Shown one piece after another: positions 16,501 through 24,480 of a stretch of 35,549 nucleotides of DNA. The notes below the pieces were generated by a model that saw nothing but the letters and a program-made list of their open reading frames with translations, ran no database searches and was not told where the DNA came from. Both the position numbers and the translations under genes were made by a program. Within the stretch, counting starts at the first letter, position 1. Each line of letters starts with the position of its first letter. This stretch comes from a candidate division FCPU426 bacterium (lineage in GTDB: Bacteria; Oederibacteriota; JAJYGY01; DAIDJD01), in assembly GCA_027451505.1 (NCBI GenBank), contig DAIDJD010000009.1, positions 1 to 35,549 on the forward strand, written 5' to 3'.

Positions 16501-19500
16501 GGCCCTAGGCGGTTGGCGGCCATCAGTTCCGCGGGGGGCCTCAGCCGGGGATCCGGGTACAGGAGGTGCCCCGCCAGGGATTGGAAGAGACGGGCCTCCT
16601 CCGGCTGGATCCCGCGGTAGCGGAGCTGCACCTGGGCGTGGATCCGGGCCTGGCCGAACAGCCGTTCGACGTTCGCGCCGTCCCCGACTTTGGCGGCCAG
16701 GGCCAGGACCTTGGCGCGGCTGGAGGCGGCCATGGTCGCGAAGGTGACGTGCGCCTGGCCCCCGGCCTGCACGGTGATGCCCCGCCTGATGCTGAAGATC
16801 GGGTCCAGCACCGCGCCGACGCCCCCGGTGAAAAGCGCTCCCGGGGCCCCCAGGGCCGGATCGAAAATGTCGCGGCCCCGGCCGAGGAAGCGTGCGCGGT
16901 CGGTCTCGTGGCGCGCGTCCTCGGGTCCGCCGAGGCAGAGGTGGGCCGCCCAGGCCTCCTCCTCCGGCGATCCGCGGGGGCGCCGATGGGCAAGCAGGGC
17001 GCCCAGTTCGGGGACGTAATCCGTCTCGACGAACAGCTTGGCGAAGGCCTGGTGGGCCAGGTCGGCGTCCTCTTCCGAAAGGGACACTTCGGCATAGGAG
17101 GTCGCCTCGAGGTCCACCGGCCTGGTTCCGTGGTTGATGAAGGTGAGCCGGCGGACCTCCACATCGTCCTCGGGGCTGACCGCCACCTCGAGTCGGGTTT
17201 CGACGCCGCCGTCCCGGCGGACGAACTCGGCCTTGTCCTCCCTGAAGGAGACCCGGTAGCTGTCGGGCTCGGCGCGGCTGGGCAGGTAGGTGGCGCTCCA
17301 ATTCCGTCCGCTGTCGACGTCGCGGATGAGGATGAAGGTGCCCCAGGCCTCGACGGTGGGATCGGGCCGGAACCGCGTGACGCGGAGATGGTTCCAGCGG
17401 CTGAAGCCCCCTCCGGCGGACGTGAGCATGACGGAGTAGCTCCCGTTGCCCAGCAGGTGGGCCTGGGGAAGGGACTGGTGGGCGCCGTCATGGGAACGCT
17501 CTTGGGTCGGCGCCTCGTCGCGGAGGACCGCGACGTCCCCTTCATCCGCCTGGGCCGCGTGGGTGAGCACCACATTCCGCGGCGTGCGCTCCTGGAGCAG
17601 CAGCGAGGCCGACCGGAGCAAGGGATCGGCCAGGAACCTGGCCTGCATGGGCCCGTCCCGGAGGACATGCAGAAGCGCGATCAGGGTCATGCCCTGGTGG
17701 TGCGCCATATGGGTCCTCACGACGGCCCAGGCCCGGCCTTCGGGGAGGCGGTCCGGCCCGAAGTCCAGCGCGTCGAAGAAGCCATAGGTTCCCAGGGCGC
17801 CCATGGAGGCCAGGCGCTCCAGGTTTTCCGCGGCGACCGGCGGGTCCACCATCAGGGCGAGGGCCGTGGCATAGGGCGCCACGACCTGTTGACGCCCCAG
17901 CCCCTCCTTCATCCCCAGGCCGTCCACCCCGAAATCGGAGTACTGGTAGGTCATGTCGTTGTCGCGCAGGTTGTAGGCCGACTCCGACACGCCCCAGGGG
18001 ACGCCATGGTCCTTCCCGAAGGCCCTTTGGCGGCGGACCACCGTGCGGTACGTGTCCGCCAGGAGGCTGCGCGGCGGCGACCGCATCACCAGCAGGGGCA
18101 TCAGGTATTCGAACATGGATCCGGACCACGATAGCAGCGCGACGCCCTTCCCCGTGGCGGTGAACGGGCGCCCCAGGCGCGACCAATGCTCGGGGGCGAC
18201 GTCCCCCCGGGCCACCGCCACGAAGCTCGCGAGCCGCGCCTCGGAAGCGAGGAGGCCGTAGCAGCCGGCGTCCAGGCAGCCGCCCGCGGGCCGGTATCCG
18301 ACGGAAAGGAGGCGCTTGGAGGGGTCGTAAAGGAACCCGAAGTCCATGGCGGCGAAAAGGGCCTGGAGCCGCCCCGCCACCCGCCGCGCCCGGCCCGCGA
18401 GCCCGGCGGCGGCCCTCGCGGGGCCCTCGAGGCCCCTTCCCAGAAGGCCTTCGGAGGCCGAACCCAGCGGCGGGTTGAAGCCCGGCGGCAGGTCCATCAT
18501 GGGCGATCCGGCCAGGGCCGCGAGGTCGTCGTGCTCGCGTTGGAGGACGCCGGCCCAGCGCGCGAGTTCGGTGGCCGCCGGTTGGTCGTGCTCCTGGAGG
18601 ACGCTGGCCGCGATGTCGGCGAGCGTGTCGGCGGAGGCCTTGATTCGTCCCAACTGTTCGCGGAGCCCCGCGGCCCCCGCGGGTTCCTCGCGGACCGCCC
18701 CCGCGAGCCCCGCGAGCGCCGCCCGCAGGTCGAGGCGGTGCATGCCGGCCAGGCGCTCGAACGTCCCGGACAGGGCCGACTCCGCGGCGAGGTCCAGGCT
18801 GTCGGCCAGGCCCCGGCAGGCCCCCGCCGGGAACAGGGGCTGCTCCAGGAGTTCCAGCACGGATTGGCGGGCCACCAGGAGGTGCCCGGCCAGATTCCCG
18901 CTGTCCACGGTGGAGACGAACCGCGGCTCCAGGGGCCGGAGCGACTTCACGTCGTACCAATTCAGGAAATGGCCTCGGCACTTCTCCATCGCCTCCATGC
19001 TGTCGAGGGTGCGTTCGAGGCGGTCCAGGAACCGCGGGGCGGTCAGCCAGCCGAAGTCGCGAGCCGCCGAGCATGCGAGCAGGTACAGCCCCATGTTCGT
19101 GGGTGAGGTCCGTCCGGCCAGGGCCGGGCGGGGATCCTCCTGGTAGTTGTCCGGGGGCAGGTCGTGCGAGGACCCGTCCACGAAGGTCTCGAAATAATGC
19201 CAGGTGCGGCGCGCGGTGCGGCGCAGCAGGGCGACCCGCGCGGGGCCGAGCCGGCGGGCGGCGCGGCGGGGGCGCGGAAGGTCGAACCAGCGGCCCAGCG
19301 CGGGCGACGCCAGCCAAAGGGCCGCCAGGGCCAGGCCCAGGGGCCAGGCCGGGGGCCGGGCCAGGGCCAGCCCGGCCAGCATCGCGCAGCCCACGAGGGG
19401 CCCGGCCGCGAAGCGCCGGAGGGAGTCGCCCCGGCCCGGACTCCAGGGAACGGAGAAGCGCGCGGAGCTGGTCCATTCCAGCAGGCCGCGCCGGCTCACG

Positions 19501-22226
19501 AACAGGCGGAACAGCGCCCGGGCCACCGCGTCGGCGCTGCGGAGCGCATCGTAGGGGAGCAGGGCGGTCGAGAGCGCGAACTTCAGGATCCCGGCGCCCA
19601 GTTCCTCGGCCATGGAGCGCCAGTGGTTCCCCAGCGCGAAGTCCCGGCCCCTGGGGACCAATTCCGTGGCCAGGACCCCCAGCAGGGGGGGCAAGGCGAG
19701 GCCGGCGAGGGCGAAAGCCGACCACGCGGGCGCGTCGCCCGGGGGCAGGAACACCGCCGCGCACAGGAGCGCCAGGGACGCGGTGGGCAGCAGGCTGCGC
19801 CTCAGGTTGTCGGTCATCTTCCACCGGGCGACGATGCCCAGGCGGGCCGCGCGGCCGGCCCCGAAGCCCAGAATCCAGGGGAGCAGCTGCCAGTCCCCCC
19901 GCGTCCAGCGGTGTTCACGGGCGGCCGAAGCGCGGCCGTGCCCGGGTAGGCTCTCGAAAAGCTCGATGTCGCTCACCAGTCCCGCCCTGGCGAAGGAGCC
20001 TTCGAACAGGTCGTGGCTCAGCAGCGCGTTGTCCGGAACCCTGCCCGCGAGGCAAGCCTCGAAGGCGTCGACGTCGTAGATGCCCTTGCCCGCGTAGCTG
20101 CCCTCGCCGAAGAGGTCCTGGTACACCTCCGACACCGTGCCGACGTAGGGATCCGAACCGGCGCGGCCCGACCCCAGGCGGTTGAGCCAGGTGCTCTCCT
20201 CCTCAAAGGGGAGGATGGGGCTGATGCGGGGCTGGAGGATGCCGTAGCCGCGGATGACGCGGTCCCCGGAGGCGTTGAGGACCGGGCGGTTCAAAGGGTG
20301 CGCCATGGCCCCCACGAGCCTCCGGGCCGCTCCGCGCGGGAGGCGGGTGTCATGGTCCAGGGTGATGACGTAGCGCACCCCGGTCGGCGGCGCGGGCGCG
20401 TCCGCGCCGGAAACGGTGAAGCTGGTCCCGGGGGCGCCCCGCAGGAGCCGGTTGAACTCCATAAGCTTGCCGCGCTTGCGCTCCCAGCCCATCCAAACGC
20501 GGTCGCGCGCGTTGTAACGCCGGCGCCGGTGGTAGAGGCCGAACCGCGGGCCTCCGCCCGGGGCGGCCCCGTGGCGGCGGTTCAACTCCCCGATCCGCTC
20601 CCGCGCGTCCGCCAATAGGCGGTCCTCCCCCTCCAGCGTCTCGCCGGGGGCGTCGGCCCAATCCGTCAGCAGCGCGAAATGCAGATCCCCCTCCGGATTG
20701 GCGAAAAAATGCACCTCCAAGGATTCCATCAGCCCCTGGAAATCGCCATTGTCGGGCAGGATCACGGGCACGGCGACCACGGTGCGCAGGGACTCGGGGA
20801 CGCCCCCTTTGAGGGATAGAGCCGGCAGGGCGTGGGGCCGCCACAGCGCCATCACCGCGTGGTTGACGAGAGCCACGGCGATTTCGGAGGCCGGCAGGAG
20901 GGCCAGAAGGGCCACTCCCAGCGTCAGCGCCCCGCCCCCGCCGGGCGTGGACGCCCCCAGGGGCCAAGCCAGGGCCCCCACGGTCGCGCACCCGAGCGAG
21001 CCCAGGTAAAAGGGTGCGCCGAAGGATGTGACGGCCCGGCCCAGCCTGAGTCGCAGGGAGGGCCCATAGCCGATTCGGCGTTCGAAGGCCTCGCGGGCGG
21101 GTCCGATGAGGCATTCCCCCACGTCGCAGGATGCGTCGCCCGGCGGAACCTCCCCGGCCCGGCCGGCGCGGGCGGCCAGGCGGGCCACTTCGACCTCGCC
21201 GTGGCGGCTCCCGCGCGCCAGGTCCTCGATCGCGTGGCGGTAGCGGTCCCGGGTGGCGAAATTGAGCCCCGCGAAATCGAAGGCCCCTTCGAACACCCCA
21301 TCCACGAGGCTGAGGCGTTCGACGAAGGAGGGCCAGTCGTACAACGCGATGGCCCGCAGGCTGGCGATCACGTTCTCGCAGGTGGCGTTGCGGGTGGCTT
21401 GTTCCTGGTGATCGCGCCGGACCGCGGCTTCGGGGGTGGTCCCCTGGACCCCGAGCCTTTCCGACAGCCAAGCCAGCATCGGGCCGACCGATGCGTCCTG
21501 GTCCCCGAGCCGCCGCTGGAGGCGGGCGCTGAAGGCCAACGGCGGCATCCGGTCGCCCAGGCGCTCCCGCGCCAGGGCCGCGGACAGGACCGGGCCGGGC
21601 CCCAGGCCCAGGAGCAGGTCGGCGAGCCGGTCGGCTCGGCCGGTCGACCTGAGGTTGACGACGATGGCCCGGGCCTGACGCCGCAGGTTCTCCAGAAGCA
21701 CCATGCGCAGGGTGATGGGCAGGGCCCAGAGTTCCCCGATCATCAACGGTTGGGCGCGCTGGTAGGCCGCGACGAAGCGCAGCAGGGTCTCCGCATCGAA
21801 GTGGCTGTCGCAGTGCGCGACCCAGTTCCAGGCCAACGCGTAGATCCTGGGGAATCCCCTCAGTCCGCCATGACCCAGCTTCGGAAGGCCCCGGTAGTAG
21901 GCGGAGGGGAGTTCCTCGCGGATGGCCGCGTCCAGGTCCGACACCAAATGGAAATTGCCGAGCAGCGCCCTCGCCGCCGGCGGTACCGGTCGACCCAGCG
22001 CCGCGGCCTCCGCCAACTCCCGCTGGCAACGGGCGAGCACGCGGCCGTTCTCCCGAACCCTGGGCGCGAGGCTGCGCCCGAAACGCACACGCGGCGTCCC
22101 CAGGTGGTCCGCGGCCAGGGCCTGGGCGAGCCCCTCCAGGCGCTCCACCGAGAAGATCTCCTCGCGGATGGCGTTTTCGGGGGGGTCCTCGAAAGGCGCG
22201 TCCCAGCGCTCCGCCGCGACCGCCAT
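13569..22226 (-). CDS. ndvB: Cyclic beta-1,2-glucan synthase, NdvB/ChvB-like (GT84 + GH94; 2885 aa)
   Basis: Uninterrupted 8.66-kb ORF. GT domain motifs (YVITLDHDTRLPRGAARRLVGAM; HRWTRGDWQLLPW), glycoamylase-like DUF3131-type centre, C-terminal GH94 with GGGDWNDGMNRVG. Confidence 0.93.
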   Translation of the reverse strand: MAVAAERWDAPFEDPPENAIREEIFSVERLEGLAQALAADHLGTPRVRFGRSLAPRVRENGRVLARCQRELAEAAALGRPVPPAARALLGNFHLVSDLDAAIREELPSAYYRGLPKLGHGGLRGFPRIYALAWNWVAHCDSHFDAETLLRFVAAYQRAQPLMIGELWALPITLRMVLLENLRRQARAIVVNLRSTGRADRLADLLLGLGPGPVLSAALARERLGDRMPPLAFSARLQRRLGDQDASVGPMLAWLSERLGVQGTTPEAAVRRDHQEQATRNATCENVIASLRAIALYDWPSFVERLSLVDGVFEGAFDFAGLNFATRDRYRHAIEDLARGSRHGEVEVARLAARAGRAGEVPPGDASCDVGECLIGPAREAFERRIGYGPSLRLRLGRAVTSFGAPFYLGSLGCATVGALAWPLGASTPGGGGALTLGVALLALLPASEIAVALVNHAVMALWRPHALPALSLKGGVPESLRTVVAVPVILPDNGDFQGLMESLEVHFFANPEGDLHFALLTDWADAPGETLEGEDRLLADARERIGELNRRHGAAPGGGPRFGLYHRRRRYNARDRVWMGWERKRGKLMEFNRLLRGAPGTSFTVSGADAPAPPTGVRYVITLDHDTRLPRGAARRLVGAMAHPLNRPVLNASGDRVIRGYGILQPRISPILPFEEESTWLNRLGSGRAGSDPYVGTVSEVYQDLFGEGSYAGKGIYDVDAFEACLAGRVPDNALLSHDLFEGSFARAGLVSDIELFESLPGHGRASAAREHRWTRGDWQLLPWILGFGAGRAARLGIVARWKMTDNLRRSLLPTASLALLCAAVFLPPGDAPAWSAFALAGLALPPLLGVLATELVPRGRDFALGNHWRSMAEELGAGILKFALSTALLPYDALRSADAVARALFRLFVSRRGLLEWTSSARFSVPWSPGRGDSLRRFAAGPLVGCAMLAGLALARPPAWPLGLALAALWLASPALGRWFDLPRPRRAARRLGPARVALLRRTARRTWHYFETFVDGSSHDLPPDNYQEDPRPALAGRTSPTNMGLYLLACSAARDFGWLTAPRFLDRLERTLDSMEAMEKCRGHFLNWYDVKSLRPLEPRFVSTVDSGNLAGHLLVARQSVLELLEQPLFPAGACRGLADSLDLAAESALSGTFERLAGMHRLDLRAALAGLAGAVREEPAGAAGLREQLGRIKASADTLADIAASVLQEHDQPAATELARWAGVLQREHDDLAALAGSPMMDLPPGFNPPLGSASEGLLGRGLEGPARAAAGLAGRARRVAGRLQALFAAMDFGFLYDPSKRLLSVGYRPAGGCLDAGCYGLLASEARLASFVAVARGDVAPEHWSRLGRPFTATGKGVALLSWSGSMFEYLMPLLVMRSPPRSLLADTYRTVVRRQRAFGKDHGVPWGVSESAYNLRDNDMTYQYSDFGVDGLGMKEGLGRQQVVAPYATALALMVDPPVAAENLERLASMGALGTYGFFDALDFGPDRLPEGRAWAVVRTHMAHHQGMTLIALLHVLRDGPMQARFLADPLLRSASLLLQERTPRNVVLTHAAQADEGDVAVLRDEAPTQERSHDGAHQSLPQAHLLGNGSYSVMLTSAGGGFSRWNHLRVTRFRPDPTVEAWGTFILIRDVDSGRNWSATYLPSRAEPDSYRVSFREDKAEFVRRDGGVETRLEVAVSPEDDVEVRRLTFINHGTRPVDLEATSYAEVSLSEEDADLAHQAFAKLFVETDYVPELGALLAHRRPRGSPEEEAWAAHLCLGGPEDARHETDRARFLGRGRDIFDPALGAPGALFTGGVGAVLDPIFSIRRGITVQAGGQAHVTFATMAASSRAKVLALAAKVGDGANVERLFGQARIHAQVQLRYRGIQPEEARLFQSLAGHLLYPDPRLRPPAELMAANRLGPGVLWSRGISGALPLLLLRMDEASDREILRQLVLAWEYWRLKNLAVDFVVLNEEPASYAAEFQRWIEDLARAHRAPGPGDRGGAIHVVQACLLPRRERDLLLCAARAVLHAGHGSLSEQLARVAPLPSPPPWLDAADAADCGPLPESALELANGLGGFAQDGQEYRVTLEEGKDTPAPWINVVANPQFGFQVSESGSGATWSGNSRENKLSPWSNDPVSDPAGEAFYVRDEDNGALFGPTAQPIRLRGGRYRASHGQGYSRFESTARGIRMVLTQFVPLSDPIKISRLVVENVSARPRRLSLTAYVPWVLGTEPQATAHTLVTGWDAALGLLTARNPFHPTHPEALAFLDAGNGPVSYTCDRREFLGRHGGLRRPRALRTGAALSGRAGAGLDPCACLRRAVDLEPGASAEFRVLLGQAPDRERLAALVEDYRARDLDRLLAEVRSFWDRTLGALTVRTPDRSMDLMLNRWLLYQTLSCRLWARTALYQCGGAYGFRDQLQDVVALAHSNPAAVRDHLLRAAGKQFKEGDVLHWWHPPHGAGVRTRITDDRLWLPYAVARYVDSSGDRAVLEEEVAFVEGPPLAEGTDDLYFTPTATRDTATLYEHCALALDRSLATGRHGLPLMGGGDWNDGMNRVGRAGRGESVWLAWFLVDNLRRFAVLARTRGERPREARWSAAAADVVAAVESRGWDGDWYRRAFSDDGTALGSAALSECRIDSIAQSWAVLSGAADPARAARAMAALEEHLWRKGGGQQVLLEPPFTGAGLDPGYIAGYPPGIRENGGQYNHAAAWAVAAFAGLGEGAKAHELFAALNPARVASTRAGMLRYRIEPYVMAGDVLSMPPHVGRGGWSWYTGSAAWMHRVGIESILGLTLDADSMRIEPCIPPEWPGFEIRFERGGTRWEIRVTNPRSVCRGVARLELDGREFPVGPSPRVPLLLDGESHALLVVLGPPEDRNPGASGGGPAIPNVAPGLGGQ

Positions 22227-22327
22227 CTCAGCGGCCCGGGGCCGGCGGCGCCGGGTGGGGATGCTTCGGGTTTGCCATCATGTCCCCCGCCACGGTCGCG
22301 TGGCTCCTTCGGCGCGGAACGCCCCGG

Positions 22328-22732
22328 CTACCCCACCGGGGGAAGGCGGCTTTGTTCCTCCAGGACGCGCTTCAACCGTCCGAGGTCCGGCGGCCAGTCG
22401 AGGAAGTCGACGGCGCCCATCTTGACGGCGGCCACCACCTCCGCGAGCCTTGGCGTCGCGGCCGCCAGGACCACCGCCGCGCGGCCATGTTCCATAAGGA
22501 GGTCCGCCAGAAGGTCGACGCCTTCGGCGGCGCAGCAAACCACGATGACGTCGGGCAGGGATCGGCGCGTTCTCGCGACGGCCTCCCCGAGCGACGACAC
22601 CGGGGGCACCCTGTACCCTTGCCGTTTGAGGAAGCCGTTGAGCTTCCCGGTCCGGACTCCGGGGGCCGCCACGATCAGGGCCGTTCGCGGCGGATCCCCT
22701 CCGCGGGGGGTTGGCCTGGATGTTTCCGCCAT
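22328..22732 (-). CDS. Degenerate CheY-like receiver-domain protein (134 aa)
   Basis: ATG at 22732. TALIVAAPGVRTGKLNGFLKRQGYRVPPVSSLGEAVARTRRSLPDVIVVCCAAEGVDLLADLLMEHGRAAVVLAAATPRLAEVVAAVKMGAVDFLDWPPDLGRLKRVLEEQ follows the receiver fold pattern but lacks canonical acidic, Asp and Lys residues. Confidence 0.7.
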   Translation of the reverse strand: MAETSRPTPRGGDPPRTALIVAAPGVRTGKLNGFLKRQGYRVPPVSSLGEAVARTRRSLPDVIVVCCAAEGVDLLADLLMEHGRAAVVLAAATPRLAEVVAAVKMGAVDFLDWPPDLGRLKRVLEEQSRLPPVG

Positions 22733-22910
22733 GATTCCACCCGCCTGGGCACTGGGTTTGCCGGTTGGATCGTTCCTGCCGTCTGGGAATGCCCCGGCCG
22801 CGCCTTTTATTCCCCCTTTGGCGACGGAATAAAGGCCCCCCGCCGGGACATGGACTCTCGCCCAACGCCCGCGCATCCGCGCCGACCGGAGGGCCCCTAA
22901 GGGAGCTTCG

Positions 22911-23348
22911 ATGAACGCGATCCAAATCCTCGAAAAGGACCACAAGTCCGCCAAAAGCGCCATCCAGGAGATCGGAAGGAGCAAGGGCCAGAAAAAGAAG
23001 AGCCTGTTCGAGGACTTCAAGGAGGAACTCGAGAGGCACGACCGCGTCGAGGAGCAGGTCTTCTATCCCGCGGTCCAGGCGCACTCCCTGGCGGGGGACG
23101 TTCCGGCGATGGACCGGCAGGCCCACGAGGCCGTCGGGACCGCGCTCGGCCTCTTGGAAAAGATGCCCATTTTCGACCCGAGGTGGGATCCCACCTTCCG
23201 GGACATGCGCATCCAGCTCCTCAGGCATTTCGCCGACGAGGAAGGCAGGATCTTCCTCGCCGTGAAAAAGGCGATGAAACCCCAGGAGTTGGAGGACCTC
23301 GGCGGCAAGATGCGGACCTTCAAGGCGGGCCGCCCGCAGCCGGCCTGA
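22911..23348 (+). CDS. Hemerythrin HHE domain protein (145 aa)
   Basis: ILEKDHKSAKSAIQEI...FKEELERHDRVEEQVFYPAV...HEAVGTAL...QLLRHFADEEGRIFLAV. Confidence 0.92.
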   Translation: MNAIQILEKDHKSAKSAIQEIGRSKGQKKKSLFEDFKEELERHDRVEEQVFYPAVQAHSLAGDVPAMDRQAHEAVGTALGLLEKMPIFDPRWDPTFRDMRIQLLRHFADEEGRIFLAVKKAMKPQELEDLGGKMRTFKAGRPQPA

Positions 23349-23426
23349 GGAACGTGGCCTCCCCCGACGCCCGTCGTCCGTATCAGCGACCCTGGCGTCG
23401 GCGGTCGAGGCGGCCCTCCCCCGGGG

Positions 23427-23444
23427 CCCCCAAGGCGCTGGGGG
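23427..23444. terminator. Candidate hairpin CCCCCA-AGGCGC-TGGGGG between convergent hemerythrin and HPr-like genes
   Basis: Perfect 6-bp arms immediately before the HPr-like stop codon. A second wider repeat CCGACGCC...GGCGTCGG lies at 23364-23401. Confidence 0.45.
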
Positions 23445-23789
23445 TCAGTCTCTGCCTTCCCCGAAGGAGTCCAGGATCAGCGCCGCCATGGCGTCCATGC
23501 ACCGCCGGGCATCGTGGCCCTCGATCCGCAGTCGTATCCTCCCGCCGCGGGGTACGCAGGCCAGCATCATGGAAACGATGCTCTTGCCGTCCGCCACTTG
23601 GCCGTTCCCGTGGACCTCAATCGCGCTGGAGAAGGACCGGGCTATCTGGACGATCTTCGCCACCGGCCTGAGGTGCATGCCGTGTATATGGGTGATCTCG
23701 AATTCGCGTTCGTGGACCGGGGGCCCGGGATACGGCCCGCCGAGCCCCCCGGCGGGAGCGTTCACCGGCGGCCTTGGGGTGATGCCCAT
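23445..23789 (-). CDS. HPr-family phosphocarrier protein (114 aa)
   Basis: FEITHIHGMHLRPVAKIVQIARSFSSAIEVHGNGQVADGKSIVSMMLACVPRGGRIRLRIEGHDARRCMDAMAALI matches HPr His-15 (GxHxRP) and Ser-46 (GKSIxSxM) regions. Confidence 0.9.
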   Translation of the reverse strand: MGITPRPPVNAPAGGLGGPYPGPPVHEREFEITHIHGMHLRPVAKIVQIARSFSSAIEVHGNGQVADGKSIVSMMLACVPRGGRIRLRIEGHDARRCMDAMAALILDSFGEGRD

Positions 23790-24081
23790 GCGTGTCCTTT
23801 CAACGGCTTCGCTGTCAGGCCCGGCCCGTCAAACGGGGCGCAGGGCGGAGCTTTTCCCGCGGGTGGTCCGGGGTCCCGAGGGCCTAGGCGCAGGCTCCCT
23901 CAGCGAATGCCCGCGCGGGGCCCGTTATTCCCTGTTCCGGGACGCTCCGCGGTCTCTTGGGGGTCTTGGCCGCCGGGCCGCTGGGGCGCCGCCGCCTGGC
24001 CCCGGACCGAACGCGTGGATCCGGACGGATCGGGTAGGGACGTCGAAAATTAGGTGTGGACTTGAATGACGGCGCGCTATC

Positions 24082-24432
24082 ATGAACCTTATGCCTAACA
24101 AAGCCGTTCCGCTGGGTTCCGTATTCCAGGCGCTGGTGGATCCCACCCGGCGCGCCGTGATCGCCCGCCTGGCCCGGGGCCCGGCCTCCACCCTGGAGCT
24201 GGCCCGACCCTTCGCGATGTCGCTGCCCGCGTTCACGCAGCATATGGACGTGCTCGAACGCACCGCCCTGGTGCGTTCGAGCAAAGAAGGCCGGGTCCGC
24301 ACCTACACGATCGAGTCCGCGACCCTGAAGGCGGCCGAGGATTGGCTGGCGGGCCAACGGCGGGTCCGGGAGGCCGGTGGCGGCCGCCCGGAACGCCGCC
24401 CCAAGCCGCGCCCAGCCGGGAAACGGCGGTGA
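24082..24432 (+). CDS. ArsR-family transcriptional regulator (116 aa; alternative start 24091)
   Basis: VFQALVDPTRRAVIARLARGPASTLELARPFAMSLPAFTQHMDVLERTALVRSSKEGRVRTYTI. Confidence 0.9.
   Translation: MNLMPNKAVPLGSVFQALVDPTRRAVIARLARGPASTLELARPFAMSLPAFTQHMDVLERTALVRSSKEGRVRTYTIESATLKAAEDWLAGQRRVREAGGGRPERRPKPRPAGKRR
24251..24283. repeat. Perfect 14-bp inverted repeat inside the ArsR CDS
   Basis: TGCTCGAACGCACC-GCCCT-GGTGCGTTCGAGCA. Confidence 0.95.
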
Positions 24433-24480
24433 GCGCGGACGGCGCGCCGGGGCGGGCTATGGGAAGGGCTTGGGCGCGGC

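Noticed and set aside
14200-17301. 1033-aa minus ORF, and similar 17542..19824, 20350..22029
   Set aside because: Alternative frames inside the cyclic glucan synthase; Arg/Pro/Gly-rich with no recognisable family.
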